A stretch of DNA of 64,000 bases from Daejeonella sp. (GTDB taxonomy: Bacteria; Bacteroidota; Bacteroidia; Sphingobacteriales; Sphingobacteriaceae): NCBI RefSeq assembly GCF_017495225.1, contig NZ_JAFEIG010000017.1:112646-176645 (forward strand). Direction: 5' to 3'. The position numbers and the translations under genes were made by a program. The notes beneath the pieces were generated by a model, which worked only from the letters and a program-made list of their open reading frames with translations, ran no database searches and had not been told where the DNA came from. This document shows, piece after piece, positions 45,420-53,814 of the stretch; positions within the stretch are counted from its first letter, which is position 1, and the number at the start of each line of letters is the position of its first letter.

Positions 45420-45451
45420 ATTGTGTCATATTGTAGGATTGTAAAAACAAT
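45420..45451. promoter_or_regulatory. Cluster of ATTGT/ACAAT words upstream of the folE operon
   Basis: ATTGT occurs at 45420, 45430 and 45438, and the reverse complement ACAAT at 45447-45451; the last two form an inverted repeat with a 4-base spacer. The block sits 73 bases upstream of folE in the divergent gap and could be an operator. No family of regulator can be named. Confidence 0.3.
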
Positions 45452-45559
45452 TTGACAGTGCAAAGATTTTATTCAAAAATCAAATAATTGCATAGAAACA
45501 CCACTCATGAAGAATTAATAAGAAATTGCATTTATTAATGGCAATACAATAAACAATTA

Positions 45560-45567
45560 TACCTTTG
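45560..45567 (+). promoter_or_regulatory. Candidate -7 box for the CDP-alcohol phosphatidyltransferase gene
   Basis: TACCTTTG matches TAnnTTTG exactly, 42 bases before the ATG at 45610, and supports that start over any earlier in-frame codon. Confidence 0.5.
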
Positions 45568-45609
45568 TATTCTCGACTATATTGTCACAAGCATTACCCT
45601 CTATTTCTA

Positions 45610-46380
45610 ATGTCAAAATTAAATTCTCGTGATAAATTTCTTGATCTGTCAGATTACGGCAGATCGGCAGGAAAATTATTCGCAAACTCAATAAGCCATA
45701 CTCGTATTACTCCCATTCATGTCACATTACTTTTTGGGGTATCCGGACTTATTGCTATTTATTGCATCATTCAAGGCTTTTATTGGTGGGCATCCTTTTT
45801 TATCATCTTAAAATCGATTATTGATGCTGCAGATGGAGAATTGGCAAGAATTAATCAAACGCCATCTTATACTGGCAGATATTTAGATAGTGTTTTCGAT
45901 ATCATCTTAAATTTTTTAATATTTACCAGCATCGCCATGGTAACAAAAACGAGCTTTTACTATGCATACATAGCATTTTTTGCCGTTCAATTGCAAGGTA
46001 CTCTATATAACTATTACTATGTTATTTTGAGAAATATGTCGGAAGGTGGTGATACAACCAGTAAAATATTTGAATATAAAGCACCGCGAGCATTACCGGG
46101 TGAGAAACAAAGTTCTGTGAACATCCTATTCGCAATTTATTACCTAGTTTATGGCTTTTTCGACAAGATTATTCATGTTTTAGACCCAGAGGCTTATAAA
46201 GTTAAGAGCTTCCCATCATGGTTCATGTCTTTGCTTTCAATCTACGGATTAGGCTTTCAATTACTAATTATAGCCATCATGCTGCCATTAAATTTAATTG
46301 AATACATTGTGCCATTTTTTATCATTTTCAGTGTATTTATTTTCATTTTAATTGGGATAAGAAGGTTTTTTCTACGCTAA
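45610..46380 (+). CDS. CDP-alcohol phosphatidyltransferase family protein
   Basis: A 256-residue inner membrane enzyme with about six helices. It carries the full family active-site motif DG-x2-AR-x8-G-x3-D-x3-D, seen as DGELARINQTPSYTGRYLD followed by SVFD. Such enzymes exchange CMP of a CDP-alcohol or CDP-diacylglycerol for another alcohol in phospholipid synthesis; the exact lipid is not deducible. Between helices lies a longer soluble loop (GGDTTSKIFEYKAPRALPG). The start at 45610 (MSKLNSRDK) is preferred because an earlier in-frame start would overlap the promoter box. It is divergent from folE. Confidence 0.9.
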   Translation: MSKLNSRDKFLDLSDYGRSAGKLFANSISHTRITPIHVTLLFGVSGLIAIYCIIQGFYWWASFFIILKSIIDAADGELARINQTPSYTGRYLDSVFDIILNFLIFTSIAMVTKTSFYYAYIAFFAVQLQGTLYNYYYVILRNMSEGGDTTSKIFEYKAPRALPGEKQSSVNILFAIYYLVYGFFDKIIHVLDPEAYKVKSFPSWFMSLLSIYGLGFQLLIIAIMLPLNLIEYIVPFFIIFSVFIFILIGIRRFFLR

Positions 46381-46452
46381 TTACAAGAAATATTAACCGA
46401 TAAAATCTGAAATACTATATTTATTGAATAAATATTTAAGAAAAATTAATTC

Positions 46453-47745
46453 ATGAAAAAATTATCACTTTTTATCATCTTTTTCTTCGCTACTGCAATT
46501 CTTTTCGCTCAAAATGAAAAAAATATCAGCGCTCAGACCCCTTTTAAGAAGGAAATTGAGAAGTTAAGTAAAAACGATAAGATTCAAAAAGCCTTTACAA
46601 TCATTCAGGAATTAGAACCTAGCAGCATAAAAGAGCTCATTGAGCTTACCGAAATACCTGCCCCTCCATTTCAGGAGCAAAAAAGAGCGGAACATTTCAA
46701 AAAAATGCTGGAAGCTGCAGGAATAGATAGCATTTGGATTGATGAAGTGGGTAATGTTATGGCCCTAAGAAAAGGAAGCGGAAATGGCAAAACTGTCCTG
46801 ATTGATGCACATTTAGACACTGTATTTCCTATCGAAACAGACGTTACAGTAAAAATGAAGGGGGATACACTTTATGCACCTGGAATTGGTGATGATACCC
46901 GCGGATTAAGTATGATGCTTACCATTTTAAAAGCCATGAATAGCGCTTCAATTAAAACAGAATCTGATATTTTATTTGCTGGCACTGTTGGTGAGGAGGG
47001 TTTAGGAGATCTTAGAGGCATCAAAAACATCTTTAAACAAGGAGCTAAAAAAATAGATTCACATATTGCTATTGATGGTGGCGACATAAACCGGGTGGTT
47101 AGTAGCGGACTAGGATCATTACGTTATAAAGTGACTTTCAATGGTCCCGGAGGACATTCTTTTGGTGCCTTTGGATTAGCAAATCCGCATCATGCCATGG
47201 GAAAAGCAATCGATTATTTCAGTACTGTGGCAGGTGATTTTGTGAGTACGGGACCAAAAACCACCTTCAATGTGGGACGTATTGGTGGTGGTACATCAGT
47301 CAATTCTATTCCTTTTGAAACATGGATTGAAGTTGATATGCGCTCTTTGAGTCCCGAGAAATTAATAGGAATCGAAAAAATATTAAAAGAGCAGATGAAT
47401 AAAGCCTTGAACGACTATAATTCTAAAGTTCAAAAAGGTCCGAAACTTAGTTTAGTTTTCGAAAAAATTGGTGAACGTCCTTCAGGCCTTCAAGAAGAAA
47501 GCTTAGCTATAATCCAAAGAGCAGCTGCAGCAAATGAATTCTTTAATCGTACAGCAAAAATTGGCGCTGGATCAACAAATTCGAATATTCCCATTTCATT
47601 AGGCATTCCAAGTATTACGATTGGAAGAGGTGGAAATAGCGGAAATGCACATTCACTAGACGAGTGGTGGATTAATGAGAAAGGCGATGAAGCCATAAAA
47701 TTCGGCTTACTATTACTTATTGCCGAAGCGGGTTTATCCAAATAA
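46453..47745 (+). CDS. Exported M20-family metallopeptidase
   Basis: A 430-residue zinc hydrolase with an N-terminal signal peptide ending near FAQ (residue 20), so it is periplasmic. Metal and catalytic motifs are LIDAHLDTVFP (His and Asp), GIGDDTRG (bridging Asp), GTVGEEGLGD (general-base Glu pair), AIDGGD (Asp) and the final NAHSLDEWW (His). The dimerisation domain includes GPGGHSFGAF. The subgroup resembles peptidase T and aminoacyl-histidine dipeptidase-like M20/M25/M40 proteins; the peptide specificity is unknown. A weak hairpin follows. Confidence 0.92.
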   Translation: MKKLSLFIIFFFATAILFAQNEKNISAQTPFKKEIEKLSKNDKIQKAFTIIQELEPSSIKELIELTEIPAPPFQEQKRAEHFKKMLEAAGIDSIWIDEVGNVMALRKGSGNGKTVLIDAHLDTVFPIETDVTVKMKGDTLYAPGIGDDTRGLSMMLTILKAMNSASIKTESDILFAGTVGEEGLGDLRGIKNIFKQGAKKIDSHIAIDGGDINRVVSSGLGSLRYKVTFNGPGGHSFGAFGLANPHHAMGKAIDYFSTVAGDFVSTGPKTTFNVGRIGGGTSVNSIPFETWIEVDMRSLSPEKLIGIEKILKEQMNKALNDYNSKVQKGPKLSLVFEKIGERPSGLQEESLAIIQRAAAANEFFNRTAKIGAGSTNSNIPISLGIPSITIGRGGNSGNAHSLDEWWINEKGDEAIKFGLLLLIAEAGLSK

Positions 47746-47757
47746 GCCATTTTATTC

Positions 47758-47790
47758 ATCATGCTTGAGAATATTATTTTCAAGCATGAT
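47758..47790 (+). terminator. Possible terminator hairpin after the M20 peptidase gene
   Basis: A perfect 11-bp inverted repeat (47758-47768 with 47780-47790, ATCATGCTTGA) with an 11-base loop but no T-run afterwards. Position favours a terminator; sequence is only weakly supportive. Confidence 0.45.
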
Positions 47791-47897
47791 CATATTCCTC
47801 AAAGCAAGGCTTGATAAATATCATAGATTTTGCTAGTAATTATCATCTAGCCATTTAGTTAAAAAATGCAAATTGACCCAAGAAAAAAACAAGGTCA

Positions 47898-48329
47898 ATG
47901 AAGTATTCAAACAAAACTATTTTAAGATTTTACCAGCTTTTAGGTAAGATATTTTACGCTGCTGCAGCAGTGGATAAAACCGTAAGAAAAGAAGAAATGA
48001 CTGCATTAAGAGAATCAGTAAAAGCACATTGGTTAGCTTTTGATGATACTTTTGATGAATTCGAAACAGATTCAGCCTATCAGATTGAAATTGTGTTCGA
48101 TTGGTTAACAGATAAACATCCAGATCCAGGAAAAGCAATACATAGCCTACAAGTTTTCAAGGAAAAGTACCCGGACCTATTTACTGAAAAAGTTAAGGTA
48201 ATGATTATGAAAACTGCATCCGCGATAAGCTCCTCATTTTCTGCAAAAAACAAATCAGAATTAGTTTTTTTAAGTCGCCTAGAACGTGCCTTAGAAGAAA
48301 CGGATTTTCATAAAACATTGGTACTCTAA
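47898..48329 (+). CDS. TerB-like helical protein, function unknown
   Basis: I do not recognise this 143-residue protein with certainty. It has no signal peptide or membrane helix and is mostly alpha-helical. The segment LGKIFYAAAAVDKTVRKEEM followed by acidic loops (AFDDTFDEFETD) recalls TerB/DjlA-like helical domains. It starts 150 bases after the M20 peptidase gene and is followed by a PPOX-family gene 65 bases later on the same strand. No adjacent tellurite-resistance gene is seen. Confidence 0.7.
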   Translation: MKYSNKTILRFYQLLGKIFYAAAAVDKTVRKEEMTALRESVKAHWLAFDDTFDEFETDSAYQIEIVFDWLTDKHPDPGKAIHSLQVFKEKYPDLFTEKVKVMIMKTASAISSSFSAKNKSELVFLSRLERALEETDFHKTLVL

Positions 48330-48394
48330 AAATTGTTAAACTAAATAGAGGGTGTAAAAACAACAAAAATGAGTAAACCATAAAATCCGGAATT

Positions 48395-48862
48395 ATGTTG
48401 GGAAATTTAAGTGAAGAAGAAGTTGAAAACCTATTAAAAAGGCAAGTTGTTGGACGTATTGCATGCCATGCAGACGGGGCTATCTATTTGGTCCCGACCA
48501 ATTATATTTATGATGGCACCAGTATCATCTCCCATTCGGCATTAGGAAAAAAAATAGAGATGATGCGGAAAAACCCGGAGGTTTGTTTCGAGGTTGAAGA
48601 AATTCAATCCATTTTTCGCTGGCAGACGGTAATTGCTTGGGGAAGATTTGAAGAAATTACAGACCCACAAGAGCGTGGCAGGGCTATGCAGGGACTAATT
48701 CACAAGATTATGCCTTTGGTAAGTGATCCTGCTCAACATCCTTTTCATGCCATAAGTGTAAATGAATATGATATTGAAACCAAGATTGAGCTTATTTTAT
48801 TTAAAATTGTTTTAAGTAATAAAACAGGACGTTTTGAAAGCGGAGAGCACCCTATGGTTTAA
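48395..48862 (+). CDS. Pyridoxamine 5'-phosphate oxidase-family flavin-binding protein
   Basis: A 155-residue split-barrel protein of the PNPOx-like / NimA-like group. It begins LSEEEVENLLKRQVVGRIAC, continues with the flavin-contact strand YLVPTNYIYDG and SALGKKIEMMRKNPEVCFEV, then the substrate-side WQTVIAWGRFEEI. Members bind FMN, F420 or haem and some reduce nitroimidazoles. It is too short and lacks the C-terminal signature for true pyridoxamine phosphate oxidase, so the substrate stays open. It precedes the convergent glucokinase gene by only 29 bases. Confidence 0.87.
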   Translation: MLGNLSEEEVENLLKRQVVGRIACHADGAIYLVPTNYIYDGTSIISHSALGKKIEMMRKNPEVCFEVEEIQSIFRWQTVIAWGRFEEITDPQERGRAMQGLIHKIMPLVSDPAQHPFHAISVNEYDIETKIELILFKIVLSNKTGRFESGEHPMV

Positions 48863-48891
48863 GATGGGAATAAAATTATTATTCTTTTAAA

Positions 48892-49914
48892 TTAATCATG
48901 ATTAAAACCAAACCAAGCTGCCCCCAACAAGGCAGCTTTTGTATTGAGAATGACCCTAACCGTAACATTCTCAATTAAATCGTTCAAACGACCACTTTGG
49001 CAGAAAAATCTATTAAAATCATATTCTTTAAAAAGATTTAAAATAGATGGCGCTATTCCACCACCGATAAATAGTCCGCCAGTAGCATTATGTTTTAAAA
49101 CCAAATTAGCAGATTCAAAAGCTAAAAATCGTATAAAAAGCTGCATGGTTTCCTTGCAAAGGGGGCATTTTTCATTATTCTGACTAATTATAGAGGCATC
49201 ATAGCCATTTTTAAACTTCTCTTTTATAAAAGCACTTTCCTCTCTTTTTACTTCGTGAACAAGAAATTGATAAATCTGAATAATTCCTGGTCCGCTAAGC
49301 ACCCGCTCCCAACTCACATGCCCAAATTGCTTTTGTAAATAAAGAAACAAATCAAAATCTTGTGCATTTCGAGAAGCAAAATCAGCATGGCCACCCTCGG
49401 TAGCAAAGGGATGATAAAATCTACCATCCCAGTAAATACCTGCTTCACCTAAGCCCGTACCTGGAGCAATAACTGCAGCATTTCCTGAAATTTGATCTTT
49501 CCCTTGATGAATTACAACAGTTTCAAACTCATTCAGCATCGCCAAGCCATAGGCTGTTGCTTCTAAGTCGTTAATGATTGAAAAATCCTTTTTAAAATGT
49601 TTTTTAAGTTCTTTTTGATCAATTTCCCATTTAATATTGGAAAGTTTAGCATGGCCTTTGAGTACAGGACCAGCTACACCGAGGCAAATTTTATGGGGAT
49701 CAGGAATATCTTTTAAAAATAAAGCCAAAAGCTCAATCAGGCTTGAGAAATCGGATGTGTGGTACGAATTATTATGTAAGGGCACAATCTCATCGCCTGA
49801 GGCCTTAAATAAAGCCAGGTTGGTTTTAGTGCCGCCAATATCTCCTGCCAATACGAGCATATCTTGCTTTTTTGCTTGTAATTGTTTGGTAGATGGTTTA
49901 AAGTTTAATATCAT
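48892..49914 (-). CDS. glk: Glucokinase
   Basis: Phosphorylates glucose to glucose-6-phosphate with ATP. It is of the E. coli Glk family (not the shorter ROK type): ATP motif LAGDIGGTKTNLAL, LGVAGPVLKGHAKLSNIKWE, NDLEATAYGLAML with the catalytic Asp, and APGTGLGEAGI. The protein is 340 residues from the first ATG, or 322 from a second ATG at 49860 just before LVLAGDIGG. The shorter form equals E. coli length, and neither start has a clear ribosome site, so the N-terminus is uncertain. A CPLCKE pair occurs near residue 250. It is downstream of two small unknown genes. Confidence 0.9.
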   Translation of the reverse strand: MILNFKPSTKQLQAKKQDMLVLAGDIGGTKTNLALFKASGDEIVPLHNNSYHTSDFSSLIELLALFLKDIPDPHKICLGVAGPVLKGHAKLSNIKWEIDQKELKKHFKKDFSIINDLEATAYGLAMLNEFETVVIHQGKDQISGNAAVIAPGTGLGEAGIYWDGRFYHPFATEGGHADFASRNAQDFDLFLYLQKQFGHVSWERVLSGPGIIQIYQFLVHEVKREESAFIKEKFKNGYDASIISQNNEKCPLCKETMQLFIRFLAFESANLVLKHNATGGLFIGGGIAPSILNLFKEYDFNRFFCQSGRLNDLIENVTVRVILNTKAALLGAAWFGFNHD

Positions 49915-49955
49915 CTAGAAATGATTATGGCTTGGAGAGCGATTTTGAAGCACTA

Positions 49956-50573
49956 TTATCCAAAATCCAATTTATAAAGCAGGTCTTTTCTACCATTCAT
50001 GGCGGCAATCAAATCGATATCGTGCTGATCTAAAATACTTTCCAAATTATCGAAAGCTGTTGCCTTCTCAATATTTACAAGCTTAAGATCTAGTCCGTTG
50101 ACCTTCGACATCCCCTTATTCATGAAAAAGCTTTGGGCATAATCATCATCCATTTCAGGAATTGAGGGTTCTGCAAAATTAAAAAGGGTTAATCCTGCTT
50201 GGAAAGATTTCGCTATTTTAACAATCATAGCAATGGTAGCAATACCCGTAAATCGTATGTCTGTAAAAAAGCCTATTTTCTGAATAATGTTGCCGCTTTG
50301 TATCCGAGGAAGCAATAATAATGGACATTCTAAATCATCCAACAACTTCAATATTCTTTGATTATAAACTGGGACTTTAGCTTGCTTCTCTTTATCCTCA
50401 TTAAGCACATATTCATCAAAATTTAAAACACCAATGATTGGCATTTTAACTTTATCTGATTTAGGCTTGAGCTTATATTTTTTTTCATGTGCAGGCTCAA
50501 ACAAAGTATTTGAAATCTGCTCAGGCAATATTTTAGGTTCAATTTTCATATGTAATTGATTAATATTTATCAT
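49956..50573 (-). CDS. Universal stress protein-like protein, degenerate
   Basis: A 205-residue cytoplasmic protein. The N-terminal third is unfamiliar and basic. From about residue 82 a USP-like fold can be traced: CPLLLLPRIQ, then FFTDIRFTGIATIAMIVKIAKSF (strand-helix), LTLFNFAEPS and the terminal HDIDLIAAMNGRKDLLYKLD, typical of USP C-termini. The ATP-binding glycines (GxxGxxxxxxG) are missing, so nucleotide binding is doubtful. Its ATG overlaps the stop of the upstream 120-residue gene by 4 bases, indicating translational coupling. The role is unknown. Confidence 0.65.
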   Translation of the reverse strand: MININQLHMKIEPKILPEQISNTLFEPAHEKKYKLKPKSDKVKMPIIGVLNFDEYVLNEDKEKQAKVPVYNQRILKLLDDLECPLLLLPRIQSGNIIQKIGFFTDIRFTGIATIAMIVKIAKSFQAGLTLFNFAEPSIPEMDDDYAQSFFMNKGMSKVNGLDLKLVNIEKATAFDNLESILDQHDIDLIAAMNGRKDLLYKLDFG

Positions 50574-50932
50574 CCTGTTGTGAGCAAAGTTTGGGTTGAG
50601 TAAGAATCCTTCCTTTTCTGCTTTTTTTCTTGTGTATTAGATAATTTTCTTTTGGGTCTTACAACCTCAAAAAGTTCATAAACTCGATCCGAAATCTCAT
50701 AAAGAATTCCTCTTTGTCCGCCATGAGTTTTTAAAGCACATAAAACATTTTGCTTACCTGGGTGCTCCTTCGAAGGGAATTTATAGGTTTCATCAATCTC
50801 AACATCTGTCAAGTCGATTTTTAGCCTCAAAGGCACGCAAATAATGTATTTAGAATAAAAATTAAAATCTAATCTATACCCTCTTTTGCGAAGGTCGAAA
50901 ATAGCCGTATTTATATCTTGGAGATTTTTCAT
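50570..50932 (-). CDS. Conserved small basic protein, function unknown
   Basis: A 120-residue protein starting MKNLQDINTAIFDLRKRGY. It continues in beta-rich style (YSKYIICVPLRLKIDLTDVE, then YEISDRVYELFEV) and ends in a very basic tail, KRKLSNTQEKKQKRKDSY. I recall similar Bacteroidota proteins carrying the dubious label 'phosphoribosylpyrophosphate synthetase'; no PRPP-binding motif is visible and I do not support that name. The start at 50932 is favoured because the upstream extension has no family-like character. It overlaps the USP-like gene by 4 bases. Confidence 0.65.
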   Translation of the reverse strand: MKNLQDINTAIFDLRKRGYRLDFNFYSKYIICVPLRLKIDLTDVEIDETYKFPSKEHPGKQNVLCALKTHGGQRGILYEISDRVYELFEVVRPKRKLSNTQEKKQKRKDSYSTQTLLTTG

Positions 50933-51135
50933 AACAAAAGAATTTATACAAAAATGTAAGAAATCAAGATGCCTTTTATTGATTAAAATCATTGAAATGC
51001 TTGATTTTAATTGAGCTCGCATGGAAAGGATTTAGGTAAATTAAGGCGAAGAAAAAATGTTTTGTAACAGATTAATTAATAATTTTTAAAAACTAAAATT
51101 TATTCACACCTTGCTTAAAAATAAGATAGAAAATT

Positions 51136-51318
51136 ATGGCTGGATTAGGCGGACCTGAAATTATTTTAATTGTGGTAGTGGTATTATTGATGTTTGGAGG
51201 CAAGAAGCTTCCAGAACTTATGCGTGGCTTGGGCCGTGGCATGAAAGAGTTTAAAGATGCTAAGGATGGCGTTTCAGAAGAACCCAAAAAAACTGCAACT
51301 GAAATAAAAGAGAGCTAA
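51136..51318 (+). CDS. tatA: Twin-arginine translocase subunit TatA/TatE
   Basis: A 60-residue protein that forms the pore-like oligomer of the Tat system for folded protein export. It has one N-terminal helix (EIILIVVVVLLMFGGKKLPE), the conserved FGxKKLPEL hinge and the amphipathic helix MRGLGRGMKEFKDA, followed by a charged tail. It is complete and typical. tatC is not adjacent. Likely Tat-type clients in the window are the MBL protein at 14373 and the DUF1501 protein at 40384. Confidence 0.95.
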   Translation: MAGLGGPEIILIVVVVLLMFGGKKLPELMRGLGRGMKEFKDAKDGVSEEPKKTATEIKES

Positions 51319-51345
51319 AAAGGGTAAAAATTACCCTCTTTAGCT
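51313..51345. terminator. Bidirectional terminator between tatA and an EEP gene
   Basis: A 15-bp stem with one mismatch (51313-51327 with 51331-51345) overlaps the tatA stop and is followed by TTTT; the convergent gene ends 8 bases beyond. Confidence 0.8.
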
Positions 51346-51353
51346 TTTCAAAA

Positions 51354-52196
51354 TCATTTATTGAATTTCAAGTAAGTTACAATAGGGAAATGATCTGAAG
51401 GAAATTTCCCAAAATAAGTATCTGTTAAAATGCCCCATTTTGTGGGTGTAAAATGCTTTGAGATAAATATATGATCAATAACATCCATTCCTTTTGGAGT
51501 TTTAAACCCATTGAAGGATGTATTATTTTCATAAGGGAATTTCACTCCCGAATATGAATCACTTAAAATTAGGGAGCTCGTTAAAATTTGGTATAATTCG
51601 CTTGAGCGACTTCCATTAAAATCGCCAGTTAGCACAACCGGCTGGTTACCAGCAATTTCCTTTATTTTTTGCACCATTAGCTTGGCACTTTCTCTTCTTG
51701 CTATTACTCCTTGATGATCAAAATGTACATTAAAAAGATAAAACTTTTTACGTGTTTTAATCTCTTCCAAATACACCCAAGAACAAATTCGATTACAACA
51801 AGTGGCATCCCAACCCTTTCCTGGCACATTTGGAGTCTCAGAAAGCCAGAAATCGCCACTTTTAAGCAATTTAAATTGATCTTTTTTATAGTAAATAGAA
51901 GAATGTTCACCAGCTTCCTTTCCATCCTCTCTACCCAGTCCATAGCGTGCATATTCTGGCAAAGCGCTGCTCATATCGTCCAATTGGTTTTTAAAAGCTT
52001 CTTGAACACCAAAAACATCAAAATCGTGAAAACGAATCAGACTGGCAACACGTGGGGCACGATCTACCCATAAATTGCCGGTATCTCCATTATTATAAAG
52101 ACGTACATTATAGGTGGCAATTTTAAGAGTTTGAGCCTCAATTCTAAGTATGCTAATTAACAAGAATGAGCATAAAAAAGCCTTTTTGAAGAACAT
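51354..52196 (-). CDS. Exported endonuclease/exonuclease/phosphatase-family protein
   Basis: A 280-residue protein with a cleavable signal peptide (ends near IEAQ, residue 21). EEP motifs are complete: ATYNVRLYN, FGVQEAFKN (metal Glu), FNVHFDHQGV (catalytic His), VVLTGDFNGS, VIDHIFIS and SDHFPIVTYL. It is periplasmic or secreted. It is not closely similar to the EEP lipoprotein at 34777; this type (about 280 residues, WVDRAPRVASLIRFHD) is common in Bacteroidota and its substrate is unknown. It is convergent with tatA across a shared terminator. Confidence 0.9.
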   Translation of the reverse strand: MFFKKAFLCSFLLISILRIEAQTLKIATYNVRLYNNGDTGNLWVDRAPRVASLIRFHDFDVFGVQEAFKNQLDDMSSALPEYARYGLGREDGKEAGEHSSIYYKKDQFKLLKSGDFWLSETPNVPGKGWDATCCNRICSWVYLEEIKTRKKFYLFNVHFDHQGVIARRESAKLMVQKIKEIAGNQPVVLTGDFNGSRSSELYQILTSSLILSDSYSGVKFPYENNTSFNGFKTPKGMDVIDHIFISKHFTPTKWGILTDTYFGKFPSDHFPIVTYLKFNK

Positions 52197-52233
52197 AATT
52201 AAGGTTATTAATATTTAATTAAGGTATAATAAA

Positions 52234-52263
52234 AAAGGTGCTTTCCGAATGAAAAGCACCTTT
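52234..52263 (-). terminator. Terminator after the amidohydrolase gene
   Basis: A perfect 11-bp stem (52234-52244 with 52253-52263), an 8-base loop and a T-run on the minus strand, about 18 bases past the stop. Confidence 0.9.
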
Positions 52264-52280
52264 AAATTTTTTATTGAAAA

Positions 52281-53630
52281 TTATTTTACTGCAGTTGGTC
52301 CCGCAGCTTGAGCAATACCATTTAAGTCATAAACAATATTACCATCTCTGATGGTCATTTCTGTTTGGAATCTTTTTGTCCCTTCAATTTTACCACCTCT
52401 AACTGGCCAGCCAAACTGACCCTCATTAATTTTAAAGATTGCAATATCAGCCACAGAGCCTACAGAAAGGTTACCCAATTCTTCACGCTTAATTGCCTTT
52501 GCTGGATGCCAAGTACTTGCGGCAACCACATCTTTTAACGGCATTCCTGTAGCCATGAATAATCCCATTAGGTTTTCCATACTTTTCATCGGACCGTTCA
52601 TACTTCCTGTGTGAAGATCGGAGCTGATGGTAGTTGGGAAGAAGCCAGCTTTAACAGCAGGAACACCTTGATTATATAGGTAAGATGCACCACCAAAACC
52701 AATATCAAATACAATACCTCTATCACGAGCTTTATAAACAAATGGCTTTACTTTACCATTCATATCTACAATTGATTCTCTACCATTAGGGCTGCTAGTA
52801 CCATTTCCACCGAAAGCATGGGTATAGATATCGCCAGGGCGGAATTTCACATTAAATAATGAATCTAGAGGTAAGAAAGGATCTGCGGAACCGAAATCAA
52901 CCATCACTGGTAGATTAGCTAAACGACCTGCCTCAATTAAACGATCTGTTGGCTCCCAAGTACGACCGCTGTAGTGTGCTAGCTTGAAACCTACCACATC
53001 TTTTGGATACTTCATAGCCATTTCAGCAGCTTTTTTAGAATCCATTTCATTGATATTGTTTTCTCCAGCACCATCCATACCTGTACCCACAATATTTAGC
53101 ATGGCCATTACACGAGTTTTAGAAGCATCAATGGTTTGCTTTTTATAGAGTTCAAAATCTCTCCATCCGGTACATCCCGCATCAACTACAGAGGTTACGC
53201 CACTACGGAAAGTAAAACCATCAGCAGGTAATGCAGTAGCAGCATTTTTTAAATAAGAACCATCATGTCCCCAGAAAAAATGAACGTGAATATCAATCAA
53301 ACCAGGAGTTACATAGAGTCCCTTAGCATCAATAATTTGATCTGCAAGATCAGCGTTAATATTTTTTGCAATCATTGCCACTTTACCTTCTGTAGCGGGT
53401 ACTGCTGGGAGCGCCGGACTGTTTGCACTTGCTGGTCGAGCTGCTTGAGCGCGAGATCCTGCGGTAATGGCAATATCCATTACTTCGTTGATATTATTCT
53501 TAGCGTCGATTACATGGCCACCTTTAATAATATAACTATAAGGTTTGCCCGAGCTTGTGGCCGATTGCTGAGCATTTGCAGCCATTCCGAAGAATAAGAT
53601 TGCAAAAAATAAAAAATGCTTTGTTCTCAT
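52281..53630 (-). CDS. Exported amidohydrolase (dihydroorotase/deacetylase-like)
   Basis: A 449-residue TIM-barrel metal hydrolase with a signal peptide ending near NAQ (residue 21), so it is periplasmic. The metal motif is LIDIHVHFFWGHD (near residue 112). The probable carboxylated lysine is in VVGFKLAHYSGR, further ligands in IYTHAFGG, and the catalytic Asp in TTISSDLHTGS. A beta-sandwich formed by the N- and C-termini begins IKGGHVIDAKNN. It fits the 'amidohydrolase/deacetylase' group, which acts on D-amino-acid or N-acyl substrates; specificity is not deducible. It borders the accessory island. Confidence 0.9.
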   Translation of the reverse strand: MRTKHFLFFAILFFGMAANAQQSATSSGKPYSYIIKGGHVIDAKNNINEVMDIAITAGSRAQAARPASANSPALPAVPATEGKVAMIAKNINADLADQIIDAKGLYVTPGLIDIHVHFFWGHDGSYLKNAATALPADGFTFRSGVTSVVDAGCTGWRDFELYKKQTIDASKTRVMAMLNIVGTGMDGAGENNINEMDSKKAAEMAMKYPKDVVGFKLAHYSGRTWEPTDRLIEAGRLANLPVMVDFGSADPFLPLDSLFNVKFRPGDIYTHAFGGNGTSSPNGRESIVDMNGKVKPFVYKARDRGIVFDIGFGGASYLYNQGVPAVKAGFFPTTISSDLHTGSMNGPMKSMENLMGLFMATGMPLKDVVAASTWHPAKAIKREELGNLSVGSVADIAIFKINEGQFGWPVRGGKIEGTKRFQTEMTIRDGNIVYDLNGIAQAAGPTAVK

Positions 53631-53814
53631 CGTGTTTTTTAAATTTTAAACTGAAATATAAGAAAATACTAGAGTAGAAACAATAAGAAAGCTAAAAAAA
53701 GGAATGAATCAATTAATTAAAAACATATAATTAATTGATTGTCAAGTATTTATGATATTTGTTTGGGAATTGTAACAATAATATGGTTTGGGGCTTAATA
53801 AATTAATTTAAAGG

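Noticed and set aside
45420..45451. A named regulator site (MerR or CarH-type) upstream of folE
   Set aside because: Only the repeated ATTGT words can be seen; no known consensus is matched well enough to name a regulator.
48892..49914. Glucokinase as a ROK-family kinase
   Set aside because: The ROK zinc motif CxCGxxGCxE is absent; the CPLC pair is isolated and the sequence follows the E. coli Glk pattern.
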